64,000 nt of DNA from Prochilodus magdalenae (Eukaryota > Chordata > Actinopteri > Characiformes > Prochilodontidae), in contig JAMWET010004071.1 of assembly GCA_024036415.1 (NCBI GenBank), forward strand, positions 1 through 64,000. The letters run 5' to 3'. The notes under the pieces are model-generated. The model had not been told where the DNA came from and did no database searches. It saw nothing but the letters and a program-made list of their open reading frames with translations. A program made the translations under genes and the position numbers. This document shows, one piece after another, positions 1 through 9,923 of this stretch (its first letter is position 1; every line of letters starts with the position of its first letter).

Positions 1-29
1 GCTGATGCAGGACAGGTGACTCTGGAAGC

Positions 30-545
30 AGGACAAGAGACAGAGGGAGAAAGGAGGAGAGAGAGAAAGAAGGAGAGAGAGAGAAACAAGTAGAAGGAAA
101 GAACAAGAGAGGAAAAGGAGAGAGAGTTGTGGGAATTGTGGAGAGAAAGGAAAAAGGGGAAGGAGAAGAGAGGAGAGAAAGAGAGGAAGACAGGGTGAGG
201 GTGAGAAAGAGAAAAAGGGAGAAGAGAAAAAGGTTAGATTTAAGGAAGAACAGAGAGAATCGAGAAAAAGGAGAGAAAGAAGAAAGAAAAGGAGAGAGGG
301 AGAAAAAAAGATGAGAGAAGGTGAGACTGAAAGGTGAAGAGAGAGGGGAGGGAGAGAAAGAGAGAGAAAGGAGGAGAGTGAGAGAGAGAAGGAGAGCTAG
401 GAAAGAGAAAGAGAGAAAGGAAGAGGAGAGAAAGACAATGAGAAAGAAGAGAATAACAGAAGGAAGAAAGAAAGAAAGGGGACAGCGAAAAAAAAAGAAG
501 AGAGGGAGGGAAGACAAGAGTAGAACAGAGAGATAAAAGAACAGA
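30..545. repeat. Polypurine (GA-rich) tract in intron 2 of copy 1
   Basis: About 500 bases almost entirely A/G on the plus strand. The equivalent tract in intron 2 of copy 2 (11165-11535) shares the same flanks but differs in length. It explains the long K/R/E-rich and S/L/F-rich reading frames on the two strands, which are not genes. Confidence 0.9.
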
Positions 546-837
546 GAGAAAGCACAGAGGATGAAGTGTGGTGTACAGAAACAGGACGTGACCACAGTTA
601 CCTACATACCCTACAGCGCAGACTCCCGCTCCCCGTTTACAGCTCACCACACTCTAGCTACACACTTCTAGAAGCCAACAAGTCTATACTGACCATGAAG
701 CAGGACCGCGTGTGGATCCAGGCTCAGCATCGGTGCAGCTACTGATCCAGCACACCATACAGTTAGGATGTGGACGTTGGGTTGAAATGATGAATATGTG
801 TGTGTGTGTGTGTGTGTGTGCTGTATCTGTGTGTTAG

Positions 838-3480
838 GGTACGACGGTGGCACACGAGGGGAACTTCAACCGGACACTGGTGCAGATTTCTAGCCATGAT
901 GACATCACCTTCAAGTCCTGCCAGACAGGCGTGGCGTATTTCTGCGACAGGGTGAGAATGGCCTTATCATCCTACTGTCAGGATCTAGTACGTTTCTCAG
1001 CTCAGCTGTGTAGTTTACAGGTGGAGTGCCTAACTGTTCAGCAGTGAGTGGAACCATCATGTGGAACCGTCACATGCAGAACAGCCTCAGGTTGTTCAGA
1101 GGGTCAGCATTTCTCAACCTGGGGGCCGTGAAGCACCCTCTAGTGGGCCATGGGCCAGTACTAAGATGGAGACAGTACCTAGTAATGGGCCACAAACGTC
1201 ACATATAACCATATTAGTGGTATAATAAGTGTATATATATATATATATACATACAGGGGTTGGACAATGAAACTGAAACACCTGTCATTTTAGTGTGGGA
1301 GGTCTCATGGCTAAATTGGACCAGCCTGGTGGCCAATCTTCATTAACTGCACATTGCACCAGTAAGAGCAGAGTGAAGGTTAAGAGCAGGTAAGAGCTCA
1401 GTTCTGCTCAAAATGCTGCAATGCACACAACATTATGGGCGACATACCAGAGTTCAAAGGAGGACAGATTGTTGGTGCACGTCTTGCTGGCGCATCTGTG
1501 ACCAAGACAGCAAGTCTTTGTGATGCATCAAGAGCCACGGTATCCAGGGTAATGTCAGCATACCACCAAGAAGGACGAACCTCCACCAGCATCACGTGGT
1601 GACCTGGCCACTATCCTGCAAGAAGAATGGCTTAAACTCCCTCTGACCACTGTGCAGGACGCAGTATATGTCATTCCCAAGACCAACTGACGCTGTATTG
1701 GCCACAAAAGGAGGCCCTACACCATACTAATAAATGATTGTGGTCTAAAACCAGGTGTTTCAGTTTCATTGTCCAACCCCTGTATGTATATATATATATA
1801 TATATATAGCAGGCTAATTAAACATCTTCATTGTAAGAGACGATGTAGCCACTGGCTAGTCACTGATATCAGTCATGTATTGGCATTACATGCACAGGCC
1901 CAGATAGAAGGCCCTGCCCCAGCAACATTATACTAATGGTTATACACTCAACATCAAAACACATACAGAAGTCTGTCTTTCAGTATGACACCAAGTTTGC
2001 TAACCCAACATGCCAGACGTCTCGGTATGGAGCTGTAGAGGTTCCTAATGGTGTCCTGTGATAATCCATCCCATGCTGCTTGAATATTCCTCCAGGACCA
2101 GGCCTGAGAGACACTGCATTAGCTGAATTAGCATTATGTGTTTTTTATGCTAATTGTGTTTGTTTGTTTGTTTACAGGAGAACATCACCTGTGACAGTAA
2201 GTCGTTTGCCTATTATTGGATCGCTGGTTCTCCTCTCAGCTCCTGTTTTGCTCCTCATATTTCACTGTTCCTACATTCGCTTTGTCTGTAAGAAGGTTCT
2301 CCTGCATTCCAGATCTCTGTTCCACACAGCCAGGCCGGCGATCTGGAGTTACGACTACCTCCCCAAACACAGATAAAGTGGGTAGGTGAACTTTGTAGAT
2401 ACATTTCCTGAGTGCGCTAATGTCCTGGAGGGTGATTACACCAGGCTAACTGCAGTGTAACCGCAGCCGTCACCCTACCCTACCCACAGACTTCCCATCA
2501 CTTCCTCCGTATAGCAGCACAGTCAGAATACAGGATACCTATAAACCCAGCCAACACCGCAACACCTGCACTAGACACTTAACCACTCAACACAGACACA
2601 ACTACTGTCCAGAGTAGACGACGCTAAGCTGGATGCTATGCTAAGTTTGATATCCTGCAGTCTAGCTAGCATTCCACCTTAAAAACTGCAGCAGGTACAC
2701 ACTAGCATGGCATTTAAGGTGGAACAGGACATATGAGGATAGCCTCAGTTCCATCCAGTCCCGAACTTCTGTCTGAGACCCAGTTACAGTTAGCTAACCG
2801 GGGGGTGCCGGGGTGGGTGTTGGGTGGGAGTTCTGGTTTAAGAGAGGCTTTTTCATGGTTCTGATGCATCTTGGGATTTTTGTTGACATTGTTGTGCACC
2901 AGCAGACGGGAAAAATAAGGTTACCAAGACTGTCATGTTTTAAGTAGAGCTGAAGGTGGCCAAAAGTATGTGGACATGTTTGTAATGGCTAAGCTCAGGT
3001 GATGCACCTCCGTAACCTTTGTTAGCAGGTGTACACAATCAAGCTCAAAGCCATGTATCACTCAGTATAAACTGTCTCAGGAAGCAACAACCACACACTA
3101 TCCTCGATTATGGTGATCATTGATTGCTAAATGTATATTGTCTTACAGGGAGGAACCAGGACAATAACAACTCTATTGGTGGTGGTGTTTTGGGGGCTAT
3201 CATCATCACCATCATCATCCTGATAGCTGTCATAGCCTTTGTCTCCTGGAAGAAGTGCAAGAAGTGTAAAAAGTAAGAATGATACCATCAGTAATCCCTC
3301 TCTCATTCATGTTCCGATTGTCCACACAGAACCAGTTTTCCTATTTTTCATGTTCACCAGTACAGCATGCAGTGTAATAGCAAAGGTCATTAGTTCAGGA
3401 ATCATTAAACTGTGTCCTGAAAGAATCACCATTCCTTCTGTTTGCACAGATGGTGCCATTGGGAGAACAGTCCTATATAG
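838..3480 (+). CDS. Type I membrane protein of unrecognised family, copy 1 (5' end outside window)
   Basis: Spliced gene, 5'-truncated by the window edge; exons 1 and 2 should lie upstream. Visible exons: exon 3 838-951 (after ttag, before gtgaga), exon 4 2178-2196 (19 nt), exon 5 3149-3272, exon 6 3450-3520, exon 7 3793-3872. Phases match copy 2 exactly (0, 1, 2, 1). Exon 3 encodes 38 residues with an N-glycosylation sequon (NRT) and two cysteines (SCQTG, AYFCDR); exon 4 gives ENITCD, a second sequon plus a cysteine; exon 5 gives a Gly-rich stalk, about 20 hydrophobic residues (VLGAIIITIIILIAVIAFVS) and a basic stop-transfer run WKKCKKCKK. If exon 5 is spliced at 3272 the frame meets a TAG at 3478-3480 after ten codons; if unspliced, TAA at 3274 ends it. 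Either way a short basic tail is predicted. The exons are near-identical to copy 2. I do not recognise the ectodomain; a cell-surface role is inferred from signal/TM architecture. Confidence 0.72.
1254..1782 (+). mobile_element. Non-autonomous Tc1/mariner-type element (family A) in intron 3 of copy 1
   Basis: Terminal inverted repeats start CAGGGGTTGGACAATGAAAC and are flanked by TA on both sides. It encloses a remnant of a Tc1-type transposase N-terminus (1435-1602) containing QIVGARLAGASVTKTASLC and RATVSRVMSAYHQEGRTS, a helix-turn-helix. No DDE domain remains, so it cannot mobilise itself. It is absent at the same point in copy 2, where only a (TA)n run is found. Confidence 0.85.
1435..1602 (+). 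pseudogene. Tc1-type transposase N-terminal fragment (HTH)
   Basis: 55-codon frame inside the family A element, from ATG at 1435 to TGA at 1600-1602. It resembles the first DNA-binding helix-turn-helix of Tc1-family transposases. The catalytic core is missing. Confidence 0.7.
1952..2105 (-). mobile_element. Dispersed Tc1-derived fragment
   Basis: Shares the sequence around acatacagaagtctgtct and atgccagacgtctcggtatg with 28090-28260, 32040-32150 and 59560-59600, and in reverse orientation with 24725-24810. On the minus strand the fuller copies encode the end of a Tc1-like transposase (QAAWDGLPQDTIRNLY type). Present in copy 1 intron 3 and absent from copy 2. Confidence 0.6.
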
Positions 3481-3792
3481 GCACAACCACACAAGGCAAC
3501 TCAAAGCCGATGGAGCCAACGTAAGAGTCCTTAAGGCCTCTCGATCCAAGGGCCATCCAAAGGAGGGAACGATAGTCCAGCCCGCAGTGACGGATGCGGC
3601 ACGTTTTGACTGCAGCCTGCAAAGTGCAACTCAGAGCTGAAGTGCAGTGACCACGGTGCAGCGAGACTCGGTGATTAAACACGTGTATAGCTGACAAGTT
3701 TTCCAGTCCTAACTTTTGGGAATTCTAGTGTCCAGTACTAAATTGAAGTTTTAGCTTTCCCGCTGTAAGCTGTGTGATGCAGCAGTGTTCAG

Positions 3793-3872
3793 GTGGAGGA
3801 GATACTGAGCCTGATGAAGAATCACGATGTGCTGAAGTGCAGTATCGAAATACTTCCAGAAACGGGTACTGA
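3793..3872 (+). CDS. Tail exon 7 of copy 1, beyond an upstream in-frame stop
   Basis: Follows an acceptor (tgttcag) at 3792. Entering in phase 1, as exon 6 would deliver, it reads GGDTEPDEESRCAEVQYRNT and ends at TGA 3870-3872. The same frame and same stop occur in copy 2 (14398-14477), so the frame is shared although it now lies behind the TAG at 3478-3480. The motif YRN fits the pYxN pattern bound by Grb2-type SH2 domains; whether it is ever translated depends on a splice form that avoids the TAG. A second open frame through this exon (to 3981) in copy 1 is broken by TAA in copy 2 and is therefore less likely to be real. Confidence 0.4.
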
Positions 3873-4069
3873 AGAAGAACCGCACTGTATAGATTCATAT
3901 TGCTGTACCAGCCCAGACACGCCTTCTCCCCCTCCTCATTCTCCTTCTACTGCTGTACCACTGCACACACACCTCCAATAGTCTACCAACCAAAATCATA
4001 AATCTCCATTTTTGTTGATTTTCACTGTTATGTATCATTTGAACACAGAAGCAGAAGAATTAGATTCAA

Positions 4070-4075
4070 AATAAA
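4070..4075 (+). promoter_or_regulatory. Polyadenylation signal, copy 1
   Basis: AATAAA about 200 bases after the exon 7 stop. A second AATAAA lies at 4412-4417 after the 62-bp tandem repeat; the equivalent of the second is present in copy 2 at 15330-15335. Either could end the transcript. Confidence 0.45.
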
Positions 4076-4138
4076 GGAGATTTTGGCCTCTCCTGAAAAG
4101 TTTTGGAGATACTTGGTTTTCTTTGGACAGTTTTCTGT

Positions 4139-4335
4139 ATGTTTTTTGTAACAGTATTATAAAAATTCCAATAATGTTACATAGTAATGATTCTTTTAAC
4201 AATGTTTTTGTAATATTATTATAAAAATACCAATAATGATATGTAGTAATGATTCTTTTAACAATGTTTTTGTAATATTATTATAAAAATACCAATAATG
4301 ATATGTAGTAATGATTCTTTTAACAATGTTTTTGT
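4139..4335. repeat. 62-bp tandem repeat, about three units, in the 3' region of copy 1
   Basis: The unit is marked by aatgtttttg at 4201, 4263 and 4325. Copy 2 has a single unit at 15185-15250, so the repeat expanded (or contracted) after the gene duplication. Confidence 0.85.
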
Positions 4336-5036
4336 ATTAGATAGACTAACACCAACACCTGATTTTAATTTGTACAATCCTTCCTGTCAGTTCTGTATTA
4401 ATACACTTATAAATAAACAGTTATTGCTTATAGTGACCTGTGATGTGCTCTTTAATACGGTCAGTATACGACTCCTTGCCATAACAAGTAACAAAACCCA
4501 GGTAAAAATGAACTAGATTTTGATGTACTAGAAATGTAATGTAATACCAGCAAATACTTTTCCAGCTCATTATTGTTTATGATAATTATTAATAATTACA
4601 TTTTACCTCAGTAGTACTTTAGTGTACTTAATAGAAGTGCACTATATATATATTATATATATATATATATATCACAAAGTAGATTTTAATGTACTAGAAA
4701 CATTCTTTAATATGTTCCTAAGTATCTGCAAATGACAAATGAATCTAAGAGGTGTAGTAATCTAAGAGGTGTAGTGTAAATAGTACAGTTTAGTACATTT
4801 AGTTTAAGTATATATTCGATAGCAGGGGCACACAAAAGAACGTCTGCTGGGATGTTGAGATGTTGAGTGTTCAGTTAGTCTGAGGTTTAGTAATGTGCTT
4901 TTTACAAACTGCAAAACTGTTCTGGTCCAAATCTGGGTTTCGCCCCCCAACACTTCTCTAATGACTTAGACCACGAGTCCTCTCCCATTTTGTTAGGAAG
5001 CGTGCGTCACAGCCCAACTAGAAATTACACACATAT

Positions 5037-5268
<232 letters not shown>

Positions 5269-5769
5269 ATATTATTCACTAGGTAATAATTATTAAAATG
5301 TCTTTTTAGATTCTGAAAGTTCTTATGCATTTCTGTAAGCTTTAGTCTGTTTTACGGGGGAAAAAACCCTAAATAAATTTGTCACTGTTGTCAGTGGACT
5401 TCAAGGGTCTCAGTCGACTTCAAGGGTCTCCGACTGACGATTCGATTCGATTCTAGAGGGCAGCCCTAGTTGCTACACGACATCTGACACCTGCAACCCA
5501 CATGAGCTAACCCCGGCCTTGCATTGTTTGTGTTGATGTAATAGAAATCCCTCTGCTACTGCATGAAAGGGTGAACAGTCATTTGCAGATTAACATGTCG
5601 TTCATCATCGTCTATGCAGGTTATATATACATATGATGTGTATAATGTATATAATATGTAGAATGTTTTAAAATCCATACAGTAATTAAACATATTAATC
5701 AACACTTCATTAATAACAGAGAGTTAGCAAAAAATAAAAAGGTTGTTGTAACGTTACAAACATTAGATG

Positions 5770-6090
5770 GGTGTTTTCCATCAGCCTCTGAGACTATTGG
5801 CCTTTACATCAGCCTGGAAGGTATTTAATCAGTAGTTGCTAGTGAAAATGTTCACTAGTGTTCTTATCAGCCTCAGTCACACCTAAAGTAAGTCAAGTTA
5901 AATAAATTATAGTCAATTATCACTGGCCTTCCAATCAGCCTAGATGACAAAAAGTGCTTCCTATCAGCCTCTGAGGCTAGTACAAGTCATATCAGCGTAC
6001 AAATGTACATAACAAACAATGTGAGGTGATCACTGACTGGCCATCTGGTCAGCCTTGGGGGCATCGTAGGTAGATCAAGGCAAATTACCG
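5770..6090. repeat. Degenerate minisatellite built on atcagcct, block 1
   Basis: Irregular repeats of the type atcagcctggaagg / atcagcctctgagg spaced some tens of bases apart. The same array resumes at 8610-9240, so the sequence between looks inserted. Confidence 0.6.
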
Positions 6091-6192
6091 TAAACACTGT
6101 ACAATGAAATTCTTACTTTGCAGTCCCTCCATTCCCGACAGTCTTAAAAAATAAATATCAATATAAAAAGGAAGAGGTATAATAAGAATTTA

Positions 6193-6725
6193 CAGGGGTT
6201 GGACAATGAAACTGAAACACCTGGTTTTAGACCACAGTCATTTATTAGTATGGTGTAGGGCCTCCTTTTGCGGCCAATACAGCGTCAGTTGGTCTTGGGA
6301 ATGACATATACTGCGTCCTGCACAGTGGTCAGAGGGAGTTTAAGCCATTCTTCTTGCAGGATAGTGGCCAGGTCACTACGTGATGCTGGTGGAGGTTCGT
6401 CCTTCTTGGTGGTATGCTGACATTACCCTGGATACCGTGGCTCTTGATACATCACAAAGACTTGCTGTCTTGGTCACAGATGCGCCAGCAAGACGTGCAC
6501 CAACAGTTTGTCCTCTTTTGAACTCTGGTATGTCACCCATAATGCTGTGTGCATTGCAATATCTTGAGCAGAACTGAGCTCTTACCTGCTAACTGAACCT
6601 TCACACTCTGCTCTTACTGGTGCAATGTGCAGTTAATGAAGATTGGCCACCAGGCTGGTCCAATTTAGCCATGAGACCTCCCTCACTAAAATGACAGGCG
6701 TTTCAGTTTCATTGTCCAACCCCTG
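6193..6725 (-). mobile_element. Family A Tc1-type MITE, inverted copy
   Basis: Same terminal repeats and internal sequence as 1254-1782 in reverse orientation, with TA on both sides (6191-6192 and 6726-6727). The transposase HTH remnant is on the minus strand within the open frame at 6380-6577 read backwards. Confidence 0.85.
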
Positions 6726-6978
6726 TATATAATGTACACTAAGTACGACTAAGTAAAGAAAAACACTAAGTAACGAAAGTGAGAGTGCAGTACTGTATGG
6801 AGGCATGTGTAAAGTGCGCTGTGCAAGTACAAAAGTAAACAGTACGGTATAACAGTAGCTGCCGGGGGAACACACAGAGACGTCTGCCACAGTGGGGGCC
6901 ATCTTGGGATTTTTGCTATTAGACTACTGAACAATCAGAGTCTGGTCTGAACAAACAAACACATCAGTGACTGAACTG

Positions 6979-7011
<33 letters not shown>

Positions 7012-7639
7012 CACCAACTTCTACCAACTGGATAACCTTAGTACTGCTGCTAAATTCAAAGTACAGTGTTTATAGTGTCTAATGTTTACATTTACACCAA
7101 ATATGCACCACTGCACCTTACTGCTCCCACTACTGAGGGGCCAACTGCACTGTCTCCCCTTCCCTGTATTGATTGTTTATTGTCTTGTAAATGGTCTCGT
7201 GTATTTATAGTATACTGTCTTGCACATGTGCACTTTATGTTGTATTGTATTGTGTGTATATTGTTAGATGTAGCACCTTGGTTCTGGAGGAACGTTATTT
7301 CGTTCACTGTTTACTGTACACCACTGTATATGGTTAGAATGACAATACAAACTACAGAACTTGAAATTATGGTTGTGCATTCCAAAGCATTGTGCAGCTA
7401 TACTGTTATTCCATTTTTCTCTTTCTCCCGTTTTCATATAGACTCCGTTCCAACTCCAGACTGTCCGGTATGATACGCTAATGTGGGTTTGTATACAGCT
7501 TTTTGATTGGATGCACAGATTCCAAGTAGGAAAAAAAATTTTCCAGAATTTTTTTTCCATAGAGAATGAATAGGATCGAAAAACACATGCCTATCTAACC
7601 TACTTCCGCTCGACCTAGAGACACCAAATCGGATACACT

Positions 7640-8575
7640 AATTTGGGGCTAAGCCCCGAGCAGGAATACAGCTTTGATTGACCCGCACTCGTTCATTTCT
7701 CCTTTTTGTTTCGCATGCCTCGTTCCTCCCATAGAGTCCCAGTCATTTTCAACCCAAACCAAGCAGCAATGTTTCCATTCGGCCAAGAGGCACAGAACTT
7801 CACATACACACTAAAGGCAGGTCCCCAAGCACCAATCCACAGCCATACTGACCCGCACTCCTCTATCTGTTGATGATTCATCCATGGTTCCTCCCATAGA
7901 GCCCCAGTCATTTTTCAGCCCAAACCAACCTCTGTCCTTTCCTTCGCCTGAGAGGCACGGAACTTCACATACAAACTAAGGGCAGGTCCCCAAGCACTAG
8001 TGGAGAGGCATACTGACCCACACTCGTCTATCTGTCTTTTATTCTTCCTACAGAGTCCCAGTGATTTTTTTAACCCAAACCAAGCAGTAACGTTTCCATT
8101 CACCCGGGAGCCACCAAACTTCACAAATTCAATGCAGTCAATGCAAATCGGATTACTAACTCCGGGAAAAGCCCCGAGCAGGAATACAGCGTTTGATTGG
8201 CTCGCACTCGTTCATTTCTCCTTTTTGTTTCGCATCCCTCGTTCCTCCCATAGAGTCCCAGTCATTTTTGGACCCACCTAAAGTCAACTGTTTCCTTCGC
8301 CCGAGAGGTGCGAAACTTCACATACAAACTAAGGGCAGGTCCCCAAGCACTAGTGGAGAGGCATACTGACCCACACTCGTCTATCTGTCTTTTATTCATC
8401 CCTCGTCCCTCCAGAGTCCCAGTCATTTTCGACCCAAACCAAGCAGTAACGTTTCCGTTCACCCGAGAGCTACCAAACTTCACAAACGCACTAAGGGCAG
8501 GCCCCCAGACGCTAAACCACAGTCATACCAACCCGCACTCGTTTACTTATCCCTCGTTCCTCACTTAGCACACTG
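7640..8575. repeat. Tandem array of about 170-bp units, five to six copies
   Basis: Each unit carries (c)ccgcactcgt, a tcctcccatagagtcccag-like segment and ggcaggtccccaagcac; starts recur near 7683, 7851, 8020, 8200, 8370 and 8525. Short, mutually similar frames on both strands come from the repeat. I see no coding constraint. Confidence 0.75.
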
Positions 8576-8609
8576 CACAACCATCCCGCGTTTCCTTCAG
8601 GAAATGCAA

Positions 8610-9240
8610 TTTTCTAGTTATCACTGGCCTTTCAATCAGCATGTAAAGGTCAAATATTTCTCCCATTAGCCTCTAAGGCTAACACACTACATTTCAGCCC
8701 GTAAGGACTATAACAAGTATCTATGTGAAATAATCACTAGCCTTCTAATCAGCTTTACGGTTATCTTTAACTAGCAAGTCAAATCATAGTCAAAAGTGTA
8801 CGTCACATCAGCCTGGAGGGTTTAATAAACAAGATGAAAATATCCCTGGCTTTATAATTAGCCTTGGAGGAAGTACTGCTAAATAAATTACAGTAAATTA
8901 TCATGGAACATTTAATCAGCCTGGAAGATAAACAGGATTCAGCCTCTGAGGGTACTGCACATCACATCAGCCTGGGAGGGATGTAACAAGCATTTATGCA
9001 AAACGATAACCGGCTAATCACCCTGGGTGGCATTAATTGCTTAGTATCATCTATTTAGATCAGTGTCAGTGCATTCTAACTCAAATGCCAGAACAGCTTA
9101 GAGATGAACATATCATAGCGTCTAATTCTTAGCTGGTTGAATGAGACATAATTAGTTCCATCAGCTTTTTTAAAAAAATGCAGTTACATCAGCCTGGAAA
9201 GCACGTACATATCACCTGTATCAGCCAAGGAAAGTACCCT
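8610..9240. repeat. Degenerate atcagcct minisatellite, block 2
   Basis: Continuation of the block at 5770-6090, with many atcagcctgga / cagcctctgag motifs. Between 9240 and 9715 I see only AT-rich unique sequence with a tagctagc cluster near 9520 and no gene. Confidence 0.6.
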
Positions 9241-9714
9241 ATACATTACAGAAGTCTGACCAAGTAACAAACTAGCCATAATGCTAAACTGTAAGTCACC
9301 TTGTTTTAATGTCACCTGCTTTGTAATCTGACTGAAAAGTGCACATTCACCTTTTCATCTGGAAACACTTTACTCACCATCCTGACCTGACTGAAAACCC
9401 CAGAATTATCTTTATATGAAAGATGGTCTTAGATTTTTTTCAATTCTCCTCCATCTCAGTTTTTCCAGCCTGTGTCTGTAATGCTGCTCTGTTTACAGGC
9501 TCCTTAGCATGCTAACTAGCTAGCCAACAAGCTAAACAGTGACAGGTGCTGCTCTATCAGCTCTGCCCACACAGGAATGACTGTTTTTCAGGCGTTTTAC
9601 TGGCATTTCCAGCAGTTTAATCCCTCCTGACTTTACCAACATCATGTGTTAATGTCTTCATAAATATAACTTACCGAAAATGCAGTAGCTGTAGTTCCTG
9701 TCTGAGGCTGGAAC

Positions 9715-9923
9715 GGACTGAAGGTTTGAATACCGCCGCGCCTTCGTGCTTCCGCGCTCTCATTGGCTGTGATGTAAGCGGAGCTATTTGCCGGTGTGTA
9801 ATTTGATTGGCTGTGATTCGGGGGCCTGTCTCAGGCTGGAAGTAGGCAGGGCAAACTTTTCCATTGTGCGGAACATCCAGTGGTGCGAGCGCAGCGAGGT
9901 GACCGAGCGGAGACCTGTTCAGG
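9715..9923 (+). promoter_or_regulatory. Putative promoter and 5' UTR of copy 2
   Basis: Locally GC- and CpG-richer than its surroundings. Two inverted CCAAT boxes (ATTGG at 9762-9766 and 9806-9810), both in the context attggctgtgat, lie 120-160 bases before the ATG; the first is followed by tgatgtaa, a CRE-like core. No clear TATA box. Assigned because it directly precedes the signal-peptide exon. Confidence 0.45.

Noticed and set aside
129..536. Lys/Arg/Glu-rich frames and the opposite Ser/Leu/Phe-rich frame
   Set aside because: Purine-tract translation inside an intron, with the same tract in the paralogous intron at 11.2 kb.
3239..3640. 133-codon frame overlapping exons 5 and 6 of copy 1
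   Set aside because: It runs through an intron and uses a different frame from the membrane exon. The exon phases and paralogue comparison favour the spliced model.
3793..3981. 62-codon Pro/Ser-rich frame over exon 7 of copy 1
   Set aside because: The same frame is stopped early by TAA in copy 2, whereas the GGDTEPDE frame is kept in both copies.
7640..8575. Possible CRISPR-like array
   Set aside because: Units are contiguous tandem repeats of about 170 bases, not short repeats with unique spacers, and the window is eukaryotic.
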